NCBI GenBank assembly: GCA_002327925.1
Contig: DCVA01000042.1
Location: 1 to 64,000 of the forward strand
Length of the DNA stretch: 64,000 nucleotides
Direction of reading: 5' to 3'
Source: Anaerolineales bacterium UBA2200
Lineage (GTDB): Bacteria > Chloroflexota > Anaerolineae > UBA2200
Shown here in pieces: positions 42,847-51,757 of the stretch (positions are counted from its first letter, which is position 1; every line of letters starts with the position of its first letter). The notes under the pieces were generated by a model. That model did not search any database and was not told the origin of the DNA. It saw only the letters and a list, made by a program, of their open reading frames with translations. Position numbers and translations under genes: made by a program.

Positions 42847-45402
42847 CTAGGGGGCGCAATCCCCGCGTCCCCCAAAGTTCAGGGAGAGCAGCGAAAAGTC
42901 GTTGATATTGACGTACCCATCCTGGTTGAAATCGGCGGCAACATTGTAGCTGGGGAAGAAGCCGGCCGCGAGCATCGAAAAGTCGACGATAGTAACATAG
43001 TCGTCGTTGTTCCCATCGCCCTCGCGCAGGGTCCCCAAGTCGACGCTATTGGCGCCTGCCACCAGCACCACTCCGGTACGCTTATTGGAGAGGGTGTGAC
43101 TGTTCTTGACGCAGATGTCATAAGAGCCCGGAGCGAGTCCGGGCAAGCTAAAATTGCCGGAGGTGTCAGTCGTGACCGGGTAAGGGCTGCCGCCAACTTT
43201 GACCGTCAGCGCCACAATCCACTGGCTGTTCGGAGGCAATGGCCGCCCCTGCAAGCTTACCCTGCCCTGCAACGTAGCCAGTACAGGGGTAGCCGTAGCA
43301 GTCGGCGTGGGGGTCAGGGTGGGCTGCTGCACACCGCCCTTGCTGACCTCGACAAAGCTGACCCACTCATTGCCATCTCCGGAGGAGTAGATGGAAAAAT
43401 CGGTGCTACCTGGCTGACCGTTGGCAAACCGGGCGTCGGCCAGATAGAACACCGCTTTCTTCCATATCCCCGAATTATCCTTCTGCACCCAGGCGTTCGT
43501 CGACCCGGAAGGAACGGCTGCCTTATCCAGGTCGCTGGTCGAGTCGTATCTGAGCTCCCAGCGATCGGTGCCCGTCGAGAAATAGGTGACGCTGATCGTC
43601 ACGGTGCCAAAGTTGCCGTTGTACATATAGTTGTTGTCAATGTCAAAACGCATGCGGGTGTTACCCGTGGCCTGATCCGTACGCCGGCAGAAGCGCCCGA
43701 CGGCCGGTGCGCCCGACCATACCACACGCATGGTCTGGTACAGTGCGTCATCGGTCGTCCCAATGATGTCACTCGTACCTGTGTACGTACTGCCCCCGAT
43801 GTAGCCGAAACTGCCCGACTCATACTCCCGGTCTGCAACCCACAGGCGTGCCAGGCTGTCCGTGAAGCTGGCGCCGCCGCAGTTGATGCGCTGAGTGTAG
43901 CCGGACCCACTGATTTGTATGGCGTGAATGGTCGGCTCGTTGGCCGTCTTCTGTACAAAATCGATGTCCACTCGACCATCGGAGACAGATGCGACATACG
44001 TGCGCGAGATCGGCCGATTCTTGCCGCCCGCTGCCTGCCAGATATCAAAGTTCGTTTGAACGATCACGTTTTCGATCTTGATGTCGAAAACGCGTGCGCC
44101 CGGTGAGTTGTAGTACACCTCCGTGAAGTAAAGGTCCACGGTGTAGGTGCCGTTTGGTACGTCAAAGTGGTAGCCGCGGTTCGAGCCAACATTCCATTCG
44201 GCGACCGTGGTGCCATTGGGAGCACTATCCTTCTGGGTCATCCAGAGGTTGTAGTTCCCCGCTTCGCCATCGCCCTGCTGTGTCTCGCGTAGCGCCACCC
44301 AGGCACCCGGGGTGTTGGCGGTGGTGACTCCGACGTAGGAGTTGGCGAACTGGAACAGACCTTGATACTCCTCTGTTTGCCACAGGAGCTTGTCGAAGGC
44401 AAAGTTGTCAGGGTGCTTGGCCAACCCGGCCAGGATAGCCCATTGAAAATCGGCCTTGCTGGGCAGGTAGGCCCAGTAGGTCTCCCAGGCAGTAGGTACA
44501 GTGTTCCAGTAGTTGATCATCGGGTTGTAGTTTACGGCCTGGGGGTGGTCGGCCAGCAGACCATTGTGCCTCAGGCCTACGCCAATGCCAGCGGCATAGG
44601 CTGAGAAGGCATCGCGCTCGGAGTAACCGCCGATGTAGGTCGGGCCAATGTCCAGAAAGATCGGGATGGTCAGGCCTTTGGCGTTGAACACCGACTTGTA
44701 CATATTGGAGCACCAGTTGACATACTCGACCCACTGGTCCTGGGTAATGCCTCTGGTGTCGTGATAGTAGTACCAGTCCGGGGCTTCGTCGGTGACCCAC
44801 CTGCTGCTCGGCTGAGTCTCCCCGCTGAGGCCGATACCCATCGAAACAAAGGCAATCTGATTGCGAATCTCAGGTACGTCCACCAGATGCTGAGCGAACG
44901 CGGTGATAAAGCGCTGATAGTAGTTTCGGTACGAGGAGTTCCAGTAGTTCGGCACGTACCACGGTCCCCAGCCCTCGCAAACTCCAGGAATAGAACCATC
45001 GGTTCTGCTGGTCCAGCGCACCGTGGAATCGATGCCTGCCAGCCAGGCAGGCACCTTGATCCCGCGCGCGGCGCAGTTGTTGCTGCGGAATTCGTTGAAC
45101 ACAGAGAAGCCGATGGCTGCCATTTTGCCGCGCTGGAGCTCGCGCAGCACCCAGGTGTCCAGCCCACTCCAATCATAGGTACCATTAGATGGCTCCATCA
45201 GGCTCCAGTCGTAGCGCCATACGCCTCCGACAGCCGGGTACTGAGGCGGGTTGTAGTCGAGGTCTGGTATGTCAAAGAGGATATACAGACCTCGCGTGTG
45301 CGCGAATGCCGTCGGCAGCTTCGCCTGGACGACCAGCACCACAACCAGGACCAGCGAAGCGGCCAGCAGTCCGGTCATAAGGATACGTCTTTTTGGGATC
45401 AT
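42847..45402 (-). CDS. secreted glycosidase-like protein with malectin-like segments and C-terminal dockerin
   Basis: An 851-residue exported protein. The signal segment is at residues 8-27. A TIM-barrel glycoside-hydrolase-like region (about 35-395) has WRYDWSLMEPSNGTYDW, FVSMGIGLSGETQP and LWQTEEYQGLF, with candidate catalytic glutamates in the last two. Malectin-like segments follow (HFDVPNGTYTVDLYFTEVYY near 410, INCGGASFTDSLARLWVAD near 506), then a beta-sandwich region to about 690, a short Thr-Pro linker, a CarboxypepD-reg-like domain (712-795), and a type I-like dockerin (about 796-851) with two calcium loops, GDGNNDDYVTIVDF and ADFNQDGYVNINDF. ATG 45402 follows GGAAGGGTG. The dockerin should bind the cohesins encoded downstream. 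Confidence 0.85.
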   Translation of the reverse strand: MIPKRRILMTGLLAASLVLVVVLVVQAKLPTAFAHTRGLYILFDIPDLDYNPPQYPAVGGVWRYDWSLMEPSNGTYDWSGLDTWVLRELQRGKMAAIGFSVFNEFRSNNCAARGIKVPAWLAGIDSTVRWTSRTDGSIPGVCEGWGPWYVPNYWNSSYRNYYQRFITAFAQHLVDVPEIRNQIAFVSMGIGLSGETQPSSRWVTDEAPDWYYYHDTRGITQDQWVEYVNWCSNMYKSVFNAKGLTIPIFLDIGPTYIGGYSERDAFSAYAAGIGVGLRHNGLLADHPQAVNYNPMINYWNTVPTAWETYWAYLPSKADFQWAILAGLAKHPDNFAFDKLLWQTEEYQGLFQFANSYVGVTTANTPGAWVALRETQQGDGEAGNYNLWMTQKDSAPNGTTVAEWNVGSNRGYHFDVPNGTYTVDLYFTEVYYNSPGARVFDIKIENVIVQTNFDIWQAAGGKNRPISRTYVASVSDGRVDIDFVQKTANEPTIHAIQISGSGYTQRINCGGASFTDSLARLWVADREYESGSFGYIGGSTYTGTSDIIGTTDDALYQTMRVVWSGAPAVGRFCRRTDQATGNTRMRFDIDNNYMYNGNFGTVTISVTYFSTGTDRWELRYDSTSDLDKAAVPSGSTNAWVQKDNSGIWKKAVFYLADARFANGQPGSTDFSIYSSGDGNEWVSFVEVSKGGVQQPTLTPTPTATATPVLATLQGRVSLQGRPLPPNSQWIVALTVKVGGSPYPVTTDTSGNFSLPGLAPGSYDICVKNSHTLSNKRTGVVLVAGANSVDLGTLREGDGNNDDYVTIVDFSMLAAGFFPSYNVAADFNQDGYVNINDFSLLSLNFGGRGDCAP

Positions 45403-45598
45403 GATCACCCTTCCTGGTCCGGGCCGCGGGCGAGGCGCAAGCAAAAGCATCGCCTGTGGCCAGACCGACACACCGAGTCACAGGATTGGATTGTCACATC
45501 TCACAAGGGTGCAAACGAATCGATTGCCCCTCGTACAATCTGATGACGCACAGGTGCCCCGGGCGGATACGATAGCTGGTCCGGTCCTCCCTGACGAG

Positions 45599-46615
45599 CT
45601 AGACCCGGACAACCCGGTGCTTGCGTCCCGACTCCAAGAGCCGGTTGGCCAGCAATACCGCTCGCAGAGCCTCTTCGCCGCCAATCTGCGGTTGTGCGTC
45701 CCGCTGAATGGCGTCCACAAAGGATTCGATCTCCGCTACTAACGGCTCCTTGCGCTTGATGTTATGACGAATCTTGCGCCCCTCACTGACGCCCAGGAGT
45801 GCCATTCCTTCCCAGTTTCCGTTCAAGTAATCGTTTTCGTAGAAGAAGAGGTCCTGGGTGAGATAGTTGACAGAGAACATCCCACGCTCGCCGATCAGAG
45901 ATAGCTCGCGGATCTTGGTGGGAGTGAGCCAGTTGATGTCCAAAATGCCCACTGTGCCATCTTCGAACTTGAGAATCCCGGTCAGCAGATCTTCGTGGGC
46001 CGTATGGATCTTGCGTTCCGTATCCGCATAGACGCTCATCACCCGTGATCCGGTCAAGTACTCAAGAAGGTTGAGCTCATGGGTGGCTAGGTCAATCACG
46101 ACTCCCACGTCGCCGATACGCGGTGGGAAGGGCCCCACTCGCCGGGCGTGAATCTGAAAGATCCTGCCGAGTTGACCTGCGTCCAGCTCCTTCTTGAGGG
46201 CGAGCACAGCCGGGTTGAAGCGCTCGATGTGCCCTACGGCGAGCTTGACTCCCGCCTTGCGTGCACTTTCAACGATCCTTGCGCCATCCGCTACGGTGGC
46301 GGCCAACGGCTTTTCGATAAAGACGTGAACGCCCAGGCGCGTGGCGGCGGTTGCGACCTCACGATGAAGGCCCGTAGGTACGGCAACAGACACGAGATCC
46401 GGCTTTTCGAGGGCCAGCATCTCCCGATAGTCAGTGTACACGTGTACCTTGTACGTGCGTGCGATGGACTCCAGAGCTGTTGGATCTGGGTCAGCCACAG
46501 CCACCAGAGGTGCCTGCTCCATTTGAGCATAGACACGCGCATGGTTGCGCCCCATCATACCCACGCCAATCACGGCTGCCCTCAGTGCGGCAGTTCCCCG
46601 CGGGACTATAGCCAT
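45599..46615 (-). CDS. Gfo/Idh/MocA-family oxidoreductase
   Basis: A 338-residue NAD(P)-dependent sugar oxidoreductase. The N-terminal Rossmann motif is AVIGVGMMGRNHARVYAQ, and the family lysine-proline motif is VFIEKPLAATVADG. The C-terminal alpha/beta domain has VIDLATHELNLLEYL with the catalytic histidine. It overlaps the DegT-type aminotransferase gene by 10 nt. In bacterial polysaccharide loci this pair (WlbA and WlbE type) oxidises and aminates C3 of a UDP-sugar; that role is inferred from context. Confidence 0.9.
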   Translation of the reverse strand: MAIVPRGTAALRAAVIGVGMMGRNHARVYAQMEQAPLVAVADPDPTALESIARTYKVHVYTDYREMLALEKPDLVSVAVPTGLHREVATAATRLGVHVFIEKPLAATVADGARIVESARKAGVKLAVGHIERFNPAVLALKKELDAGQLGRIFQIHARRVGPFPPRIGDVGVVIDLATHELNLLEYLTGSRVMSVYADTERKIHTAHEDLLTGILKFEDGTVGILDINWLTPTKIRELSLIGERGMFSVNYLTQDLFFYENDYLNGNWEGMALLGVSEGRKIRHNIKRKEPLVAEIESFVDAIQRDAQPQIGGEEALRAVLLANRLLESGRKHRVVRV

Positions 46616-47703
46616 TTGCTGTTGACTCCCTCTACTATCTGATCCAGATCATTCGTCGTTAGTGCCGGATGAACAGGAAGCGACAAAACCTCACGGCTCG
46701 CCTGTTCAGCTATCGGCAGATCGTCCGTGTAGCCCATCTGCTGGTAGACCTTCTGCTTGTGCACCGGCACAGGGTAGTAGATCATCGTCCCGATACCTCG
46801 CTGGCGCAAATGATCGGCCAGCGCATCGCGCTCTGCACCGGCTGGCGACAGTGCACTGGAGCTGGGCACCCTGATGGTGTACTGGTGAAACACGTGCTGG
46901 CTGCCTGGAGTCTCCGTCGGGGTTACTACTCCCCTGAGTCTTTCTGTCAAATACAGGGCGTTAGCCCGCCGGGCCTCCGTGAACCGCTCCAGCTTGGCGA
47001 GCTGCGCCAGTCCAATTGCCGCCTGGATCTCGGTCATCCGAAAGTTGTAGCCGAGCGTTTCGTGGTAGTAGCGCTCACGCTGACCATGACTGCGTATCAG
47101 GCGCAGGCGGTCGGCCAGCTCGTCATCATCCGTGGTGACTATACCACCCTCAGCGGTGGTGATGTTTTTTGTCGGATAGAAAGAGAAACACCCTGTTCCA
47201 AAGCTGCCTACCTTGCGCCCTTTGAACGCAGCGCCGTGTGCCTGGCAGGCGTCTTCGATCACGATCAGCCCGTGCCTTTCTGCGATTTCCATGATGGCGT
47301 CCATATCGCAGGGGTTACCAAACAGATGCACTGGGAGGATCGCCTTGGTGCGCGGTGTGATGGCCGCCTCGACACGACAGGGATCCAGATTATAGCTTCG
47401 CTCGTCAATATCGACAAAGACCGGCCTGGCCCCTGTGAAGACAGCGGCATTGGCTGAGGCGATGAAGGTGAAGGGGGTGGTGATGACCTCGTCACCTGGC
47501 CCGATGCCGTGGGCAAGAATGACGGCGTGCAGTGCCGTTGTCCCGGAGGAAGTAGCCACCGCATGCTTGACGCCACAGACAGCGGCAAAACCCTCTTCGA
47601 AAGCCTTCACTCGCTTGCCCTGCGCCAGTTGTCCTGACTCAATGGTCTCAAGTACTGCCTGCTTCTCTTCCTGCCCCAGTAGGGGCGCTGCAATCGGTAT
47701 CAT
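46606..47703 (-). CDS. DegT/DnrJ/EryC1-family sugar aminotransferase
   Basis: A 365-residue PLP enzyme transferring an amino group to a keto-sugar nucleotide. The PLP lysine is in SFYPTKNITTAEGG, with SSGTTALHAVILAHGI and IVIEDACQAHGA as the usual cofactor-binding blocks. ATG 47703 follows GGAAG; an upstream ATG at 47739 adds a non-conserved dozen residues. Coupled with the Gfo/Idh gene below and a hexapeptide acyltransferase at 50542, it could build an N-acylated aminosugar. Confidence 0.93.
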   Translation of the reverse strand: MIPIAAPLLGQEEKQAVLETIESGQLAQGKRVKAFEEGFAAVCGVKHAVATSSGTTALHAVILAHGIGPGDEVITTPFTFIASANAAVFTGARPVFVDIDERSYNLDPCRVEAAITPRTKAILPVHLFGNPCDMDAIMEIAERHGLIVIEDACQAHGAAFKGRKVGSFGTGCFSFYPTKNITTAEGGIVTTDDDELADRLRLIRSHGQRERYYHETLGYNFRMTEIQAAIGLAQLAKLERFTEARRANALYLTERLRGVVTPTETPGSQHVFHQYTIRVPSSSALSPAGAERDALADHLRQRGIGTMIYYPVPVHKQKVYQQMGYTDDLPIAEQASREVLSLPVHPALTTNDLDQIVEGVNSKWL

Positions 47704-47757
47704 TGTTTCTTCCTTGCGACAAACAAGATCAGCGGGCATACGCGACCGCTGTGTGCC

Positions 47758-48210
47758 TCAGTTCACGCGAGCCAGGTAACGCTCAATGGCCTCTGGAATG
47801 CGGCATGGGGGTGACTCGTAGCGGGTGAATTGCCCGTTTCTGGCCTGCCGTATGGCCTCCTCCAACTGATCCATGTCCTTGCACCAGATCAGATAGTTGT
47901 GACCGGCAAAGACCTCGAGCAGGTGCTCCTGGTGCCGATCGTATGTGGTGGGGTTGACCACGCAAACCAGGGCTTTGCGCAGCTCCAGGGCCTCTATGAT
48001 CGTACCCAGTCCACCGTGCGCGACAATGAGGTCAGCCTGATCGTAGTACGCATCAAGGGAGTCAGCGAAGCGAAAACACTGGCCATGTTCGGGTATGTAC
48101 TTGCCGTTCCCGATTTGCATGACGACCTGATCGCCAAGCGTTGGTGCCAGTTCATCCATTCTGGCGATCAGCGGGTCAAAGTCAGTTGATCCAATGGTCA
48201 CGAAGATCAT
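47758..48210 (-). CDS. Alg13/EpsF-like glycosyltransferase subunit (catalytic C-terminal half)
   Basis: A 150-residue GT28 C-terminal domain. The N-terminus MIFVTIGSTDFDPLIARMDEL and the donor-binding VAHGGLGTIIEALELRKALV match Alg13-type proteins. It lacks the acceptor half, supplied by the Alg14-like protein encoded 1 nt upstream. Together they would form a membrane-bound two-subunit glycosyltransferase, as in yeast Alg13/14 and some bacterial capsule systems. ATG 48210 was chosen because the longer frame runs through the neighbour. Confidence 0.9.
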   Translation of the reverse strand: MIFVTIGSTDFDPLIARMDELAPTLGDQVVMQIGNGKYIPEHGQCFRFADSLDAYYDQADLIVAHGGLGTIIEALELRKALVCVVNPTTYDRHQEHLLEVFAGHNYLIWCKDMDQLEEAIRQARNGQFTRYESPPCRIPEAIERYLARVN

Positions 48211-48211
48211 G

Positions 48212-48688
48212 CTAGAAGAGCCTGCCTTCATAGATAGCCTTCGGATAGGCGGAGAGTAGCTCCGGCCACTGCACCAGAAACAGATCCGCGAAGCGATACA
48301 GGATCCTTCCCGAGCTGGAAAGCGCAAAGACGCGAGACCCGGTCTCGATGTAAATCACCTTGATACCGCAGAGCTTGGCCAGGATACACGCAGGGACGGC
48401 AACCCCCGGACCAGTGCTGACAATGGCGCGCGGCCGAAACCGCAACAGCGCCCACGACGACTGCAGCGCGGCCACCATCGTGCGCACAACGATGACGGGC
48501 CAGGACATCACCTTCATCCTGGGGCGGATGACACCGAAGGTCGGGCCGGGATACTTGATCTTCTGGAGCGACAGTTTGTCGTCAGCGCAGTGGAGGTAGG
48601 CATACGAGTGTCGCTGCCCCAGCAAATCGACCACACGGATCATTTCCTTGGTGTGCCCACCTGAGCCCAGCACGATCATAAGACGCAT
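48212..48688 (-). CDS. Alg14/EpsE-like glycosyltransferase subunit
   Basis: A 158-residue membrane-anchoring and acceptor-binding half of a split GT28 enzyme. LMIVLGSGGHTKEMIRVVDLL and the family block STGPGVAVPACILAKL, followed by KVIYIETGSR, are visible. A hydrophobic stretch near residues 64-80 may be the membrane contact. ATG 48688 follows AAGGAG. The Alg13-like gene begins 1 nt after its stop. Confidence 0.9.
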   Translation of the reverse strand: MRLMIVLGSGGHTKEMIRVVDLLGQRHSYAYLHCADDKLSLQKIKYPGPTFGVIRPRMKVMSWPVIVVRTMVAALQSSWALLRFRPRAIVSTGPGVAVPACILAKLCGIKVIYIETGSRVFALSSSGRILYRFADLFLVQWPELLSAYPKAIYEGRLF

Positions 48689-48796
48689 ACGAGCTCCTTG
48701 TCGCCGGACTGCCTCAACACGGATGGGATCGGCAGAGTAGTGCTCCGCCGCGGCCCGTCCGACGAGTTGGTCCGCAAACGCCGCATACGGGTGGTG

Positions 48797-49807
48797 TCAG
48801 GCACGTCCCACCCCGTGCTCGCTGCCGGATGCCAGAACCCTCGCATAGACCCTCAGCACCCCTGCGATGGTAGTATCCAGGTTTAGCGACAGGATGACTG
48901 CTCGCCCGTTGGTGCGCTGTCGACGATCCAGAGCCAGTCTGAGTTTGCGCGCCAGGTCCACCGGGTCACGCTGGGAAATGTAACAGCCTTCCGTTCTGCT
49001 TACAACCTGAGCTACGTCCCCCGTGTCGGTCGAAACGATTGGCAGGTTGCAGGCCATAGCCTCTTTGATGACCACAGGCGATCCCTCGTACTCGGAAGGG
49101 AAGACCAGTACATCACAGGCATTCATGTACCAGGGCATCTGCTCATGGGGAACATTCGTTGCGAGCACTAGTTGGACCTGTGGGTCGTCTCGTCGTAACA
49201 GCTCGACGGCGGCCACGGCAAGGTCCAGCCGCTTTTCCGGACGCGGGATGGCCGCAAAGAGAACGAGTCTCTTGTCTTCGGGTAAGCCAAGGAGCGCTCT
49301 GGCCTCCTCTCGCGGCCGGGGCACGAAGAGGTCGAGGTCAACACCGCACGGAATCACGGCGGCATCCTTGCGTCCGAGCCAGTCCTTGTGCTGCTGAGAC
49401 GTTACGGTGACAGCATCCGCCAGTGGCGCAAGCATGCGGCAGAGCACACCTACCCAGCTCCAGGTCTCTTTCCCGCCATGGAAACTCACTACCAGGGGAG
49501 ACGCGAGCTGTAGTCGCGCGATGAGGCCGGAGAAGACGTAGTGAGCATGGATAAGGTCGTAACGACGGCTGGAGATGAAACGCCTGAACCGGAACAGGCC
49601 GGGGATATAGCTGAGCTTCTTCCTCTTGCCACCCACCAGGACAACATCGACGTCGAGCCCCTGCACCCGCAAGGCGTCGACCTGCTGTTTCACGAACGTA
49701 CCGGCGAAAGGGTTCTCCTCGTCCGGATACATATTCGTGACCACCAGTACTCTGGTCCCGGCAGCAGGAGCTCTATTCGGGTCTGGTTGAGTCATCGGCT
49801 CGTTCAC
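48797..49807 (-). CDS. family 4 glycosyltransferase
   Basis: A 336-residue GT-B enzyme. VLVVTNMYPDEENPFAGTFV opens the acceptor domain; the donor domain has LFAAIPRPEKRLDLAVAAVE and PSEYEGSPVVIKEAMACNLP with the E-x7-E pair. GTG 49807 is chosen since AAGAGG lies 5 nt upstream and the start then clears the preceding gene; ATG 49795 is also possible. Donor and acceptor unknown. Confidence 0.87.
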   Translation of the reverse strand: MNEPMTQPDPNRAPAAGTRVLVVTNMYPDEENPFAGTFVKQQVDALRVQGLDVDVVLVGGKRKKLSYIPGLFRFRRFISSRRYDLIHAHYVFSGLIARLQLASPLVVSFHGGKETWSWVGVLCRMLAPLADAVTVTSQQHKDWLGRKDAAVIPCGVDLDLFVPRPREEARALLGLPEDKRLVLFAAIPRPEKRLDLAVAAVELLRRDDPQVQLVLATNVPHEQMPWYMNACDVLVFPSEYEGSPVVIKEAMACNLPIVSTDTGDVAQVVSRTEGCYISQRDPVDLARKLRLALDRRQRTNGRAVILSLNLDTTIAGVLRVYARVLASGSEHGVGRA

Positions 49808-49826
49808 TTGCGCCTCTTGACCTGCT

Positions 49827-50555
49827 TCACGGTTGGACGTAGGTGGACAGAAAGTCCAGGATGATCCGGTGCTCATCGTCGATCATGCGGCTGAACTGAT
49901 GTGCCAGCTCGGTTCTGATACCCTCGAACACCTCGGATCTGGTCCTGGGCGACCGGTGCCACCAGATTGGATGAAGTACCAGTTGACAGCGTTCGTGCTG
50001 GTCCAGAAACTCATAGACGTCCCTGACCCGGAACATCATGCGACTGTCGCTGATGTAGGCAATGTCGGAAAAGAAGGGACGGCTATAGGCGTCCCGATAG
50101 CCCGGGAACTCCGGCCGCATCCTGGCGGCCGTTGGCTTGTGCTGCGCGATGGACGTGACACGGATGCCGAGATGGGCTTCCAGACACGAGATTTGATTCT
50201 GGAGGCGATTGTACTGCTCGGCGAATGTCAGAGCGTCAAAACCGCTGCAGTCCACGTGTAGTCCGATTTCGTGACCCAGGCCGGCAATTGACTGCAACCT
50301 GGCGATGTTCTCCTCATCCAGAGGATTGTAGTAGGGCGTTGTCATGAGTACAAAGAAGGTTGACCTGGCGCCTGCCTGGGAATCCAAAGATGCGATTTCC
50401 ACTGCCTTGGCAATCGAAAAGTCGATATCGTGGCGCAGAATGGCGTACGGCCCGGACTTGGGCACTTCTCGAAAAGAAACAATCGGCCGGCCGAGGCCTG
50501 TGATGTGCTCAAGCAGGCAGGTGTAGCTCCTGTGGCTGAAGTCAATGTTCGACAT
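49827..50555 (-). CDS. polysaccharide-deacetylase-like protein
   Basis: A 242-residue protein with the NodB-fold layout: YAILRHDIDFSIAKAVEIA (motif 1 written RHDID), ARSTFFVL, GHEIGLHVD (metal histidine), and a late LHPIWWH. No signal peptide is seen, so it probably acts in the cytoplasm on a sugar nucleotide or lipid-linked intermediate. The motif order matches small deacetylase-like proteins of polysaccharide loci rather than secreted chitin deacetylases. ATG 50555 follows AGGAGGG and overlaps the acyltransferase gene by 14 nt. Confidence 0.8.
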   Translation of the reverse strand: MSNIDFSHRSYTCLLEHITGLGRPIVSFREVPKSGPYAILRHDIDFSIAKAVEIASLDSQAGARSTFFVLMTTPYYNPLDEENIARLQSIAGLGHEIGLHVDCSGFDALTFAEQYNRLQNQISCLEAHLGIRVTSIAQHKPTAARMRPEFPGYRDAYSRPFFSDIAYISDSRMMFRVRDVYEFLDQHERCQLVLHPIWWHRSPRTRSEVFEGIRTELAHQFSRMIDDEHRIILDFLSTYVQP

Positions 50556-51726
50556 GGGTCAGCCCTCCTGTGGTTGAAGGAGCACTGCGCTGCATAAGCC
50601 TCTGCAGATTTGCCAGCGGCAACGAGCGAAATGGTCGGTCGGTGAAAACGCGGATCCCACGCCGACGGAGATAATCACGCAGATCCTCTGCGAGCCCGTT
50701 CGTTTCGCCTGATAGGGATTCCCCTTCCAGGTCGAAATGGCAACCGCCCACAATCCCGTCCGGCGACGGTCCTTCGGAGAGAGTGATATCGGGTCGTGAG
50801 GTCAGTGTCGGCTGCGGCAGGGTTATGGCCAGGTGGGAGATCGTTGTGAGACGACCTTCGAATTCCACTATTGCGTAGCCAGCGCATGCCATGCGGTCCT
50901 CGATCAGCCGCACTCCCTTGAGATCCAGGCCGGTCAGGTAGTCCGCCAGGATACTGCGGATCAGTTCGTCACGCTCTGTGTCGTCGAGGGGTCTGGGATA
51001 GCCCTGAGGCCCTCTGACTACCTGAGCCGGATTTCCTGCGGCCAGACAGCGGGCGGGGACGTCTCTGCGTACAACCGAACCAGCACCGATGGTGCTCCAC
51101 TCGCCGATGGTGACGCCGGGCAGGACCACAACATTGAAGTAGATGGTCGCATTGTCCTGGACCGAGATCGGTGCGAACTGAGCCGTGTAACCCTTCAGTA
51201 CCGGCTGCCATGCGTTGTGTGTCAGGAAGGCGACGTTGAAGCTTATCCCGACGTTCTTGCCGATTTCGACTCGCTCAGACAGGTTGATGAACGATCTGGC
51301 AAAGATGGAGGTTCGGTCGCCAACGGTCAGGAAGGCACGGGGTCCTCTGGCGCCTCCTCCACCGACGGACAAGCCCTCGTCCAGGAACACGAACTGGCCC
51401 AGCCGCACTCCCTGGCCCGTCATGCTGCCGCCCGGTCCAACAATCGAGTGCCGTCCCAGCTCAAGCGATTGGTTGAGCTCGGCCCGGAAGCCAGGCGCGA
51501 TGGTACAACCCTCCTCAACCACTACCCCGGGACACACGATTCGACTGCCGGCGCCGATCTTGCAGCCCGGCCCCAGTTCCAGCGTGTCACAGTGAATCTC
51601 GACGTTGTCTCCAATGCGCACATCGTCTCGTAGCACTACTCGGTCAGCACGGATCAGACTGTTCGCGCCGATGACTACCCCATCGCCCACGGTTGCGCTG
51701 TTGGCTTCGATGTGCTCCCTGTTCAT
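50542..51726 (-). CDS. hexapeptide-repeat acyltransferase with extra C-terminal domain
   Basis: A 394-residue protein. Residues 1-250 are a left-handed beta-helix with many [LIV]-G-x-x-x-x repeats (VGDGVVIGANSLIRADRVVL, VLPGVTIGEWSTIGAGSVVRR). The final 140 residues are a separate domain without a family I recognise. It is longer than the usual sugar O- or N-acetyltransferase (about 200). It may acylate an aminosugar made by the DegT/Gfo pair. RBS AGAGG precedes ATG 51726. Confidence 0.83.
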   Translation of the reverse strand: MNREHIEANSATVGDGVVIGANSLIRADRVVLRDDVRIGDNVEIHCDTLELGPGCKIGAGSRIVCPGVVVEEGCTIAPGFRAELNQSLELGRHSIVGPGGSMTGQGVRLGQFVFLDEGLSVGGGGARGPRAFLTVGDRTSIFARSFINLSERVEIGKNVGISFNVAFLTHNAWQPVLKGYTAQFAPISVQDNATIYFNVVVLPGVTIGEWSTIGAGSVVRRDVPARCLAAGNPAQVVRGPQGYPRPLDDTERDELIRSILADYLTGLDLKGVRLIEDRMACAGYAIVEFEGRLTTISHLAITLPQPTLTSRPDITLSEGPSPDGIVGGCHFDLEGESLSGETNGLAEDLRDYLRRRGIRVFTDRPFRSLPLANLQRLMQRSAPSTTGGLTHVEH

Positions 51727-51757
51727 TCAGGTCGTTCCTCTCGCCTCAATAGGCAGG

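Noticed and set aside
43096..44106. 336-residue plus-strand open frame opposite the dockerin gene
   Set aside because: Antisense shadow with no recognisable domain; it overlaps the malectin and linker regions of the real gene.
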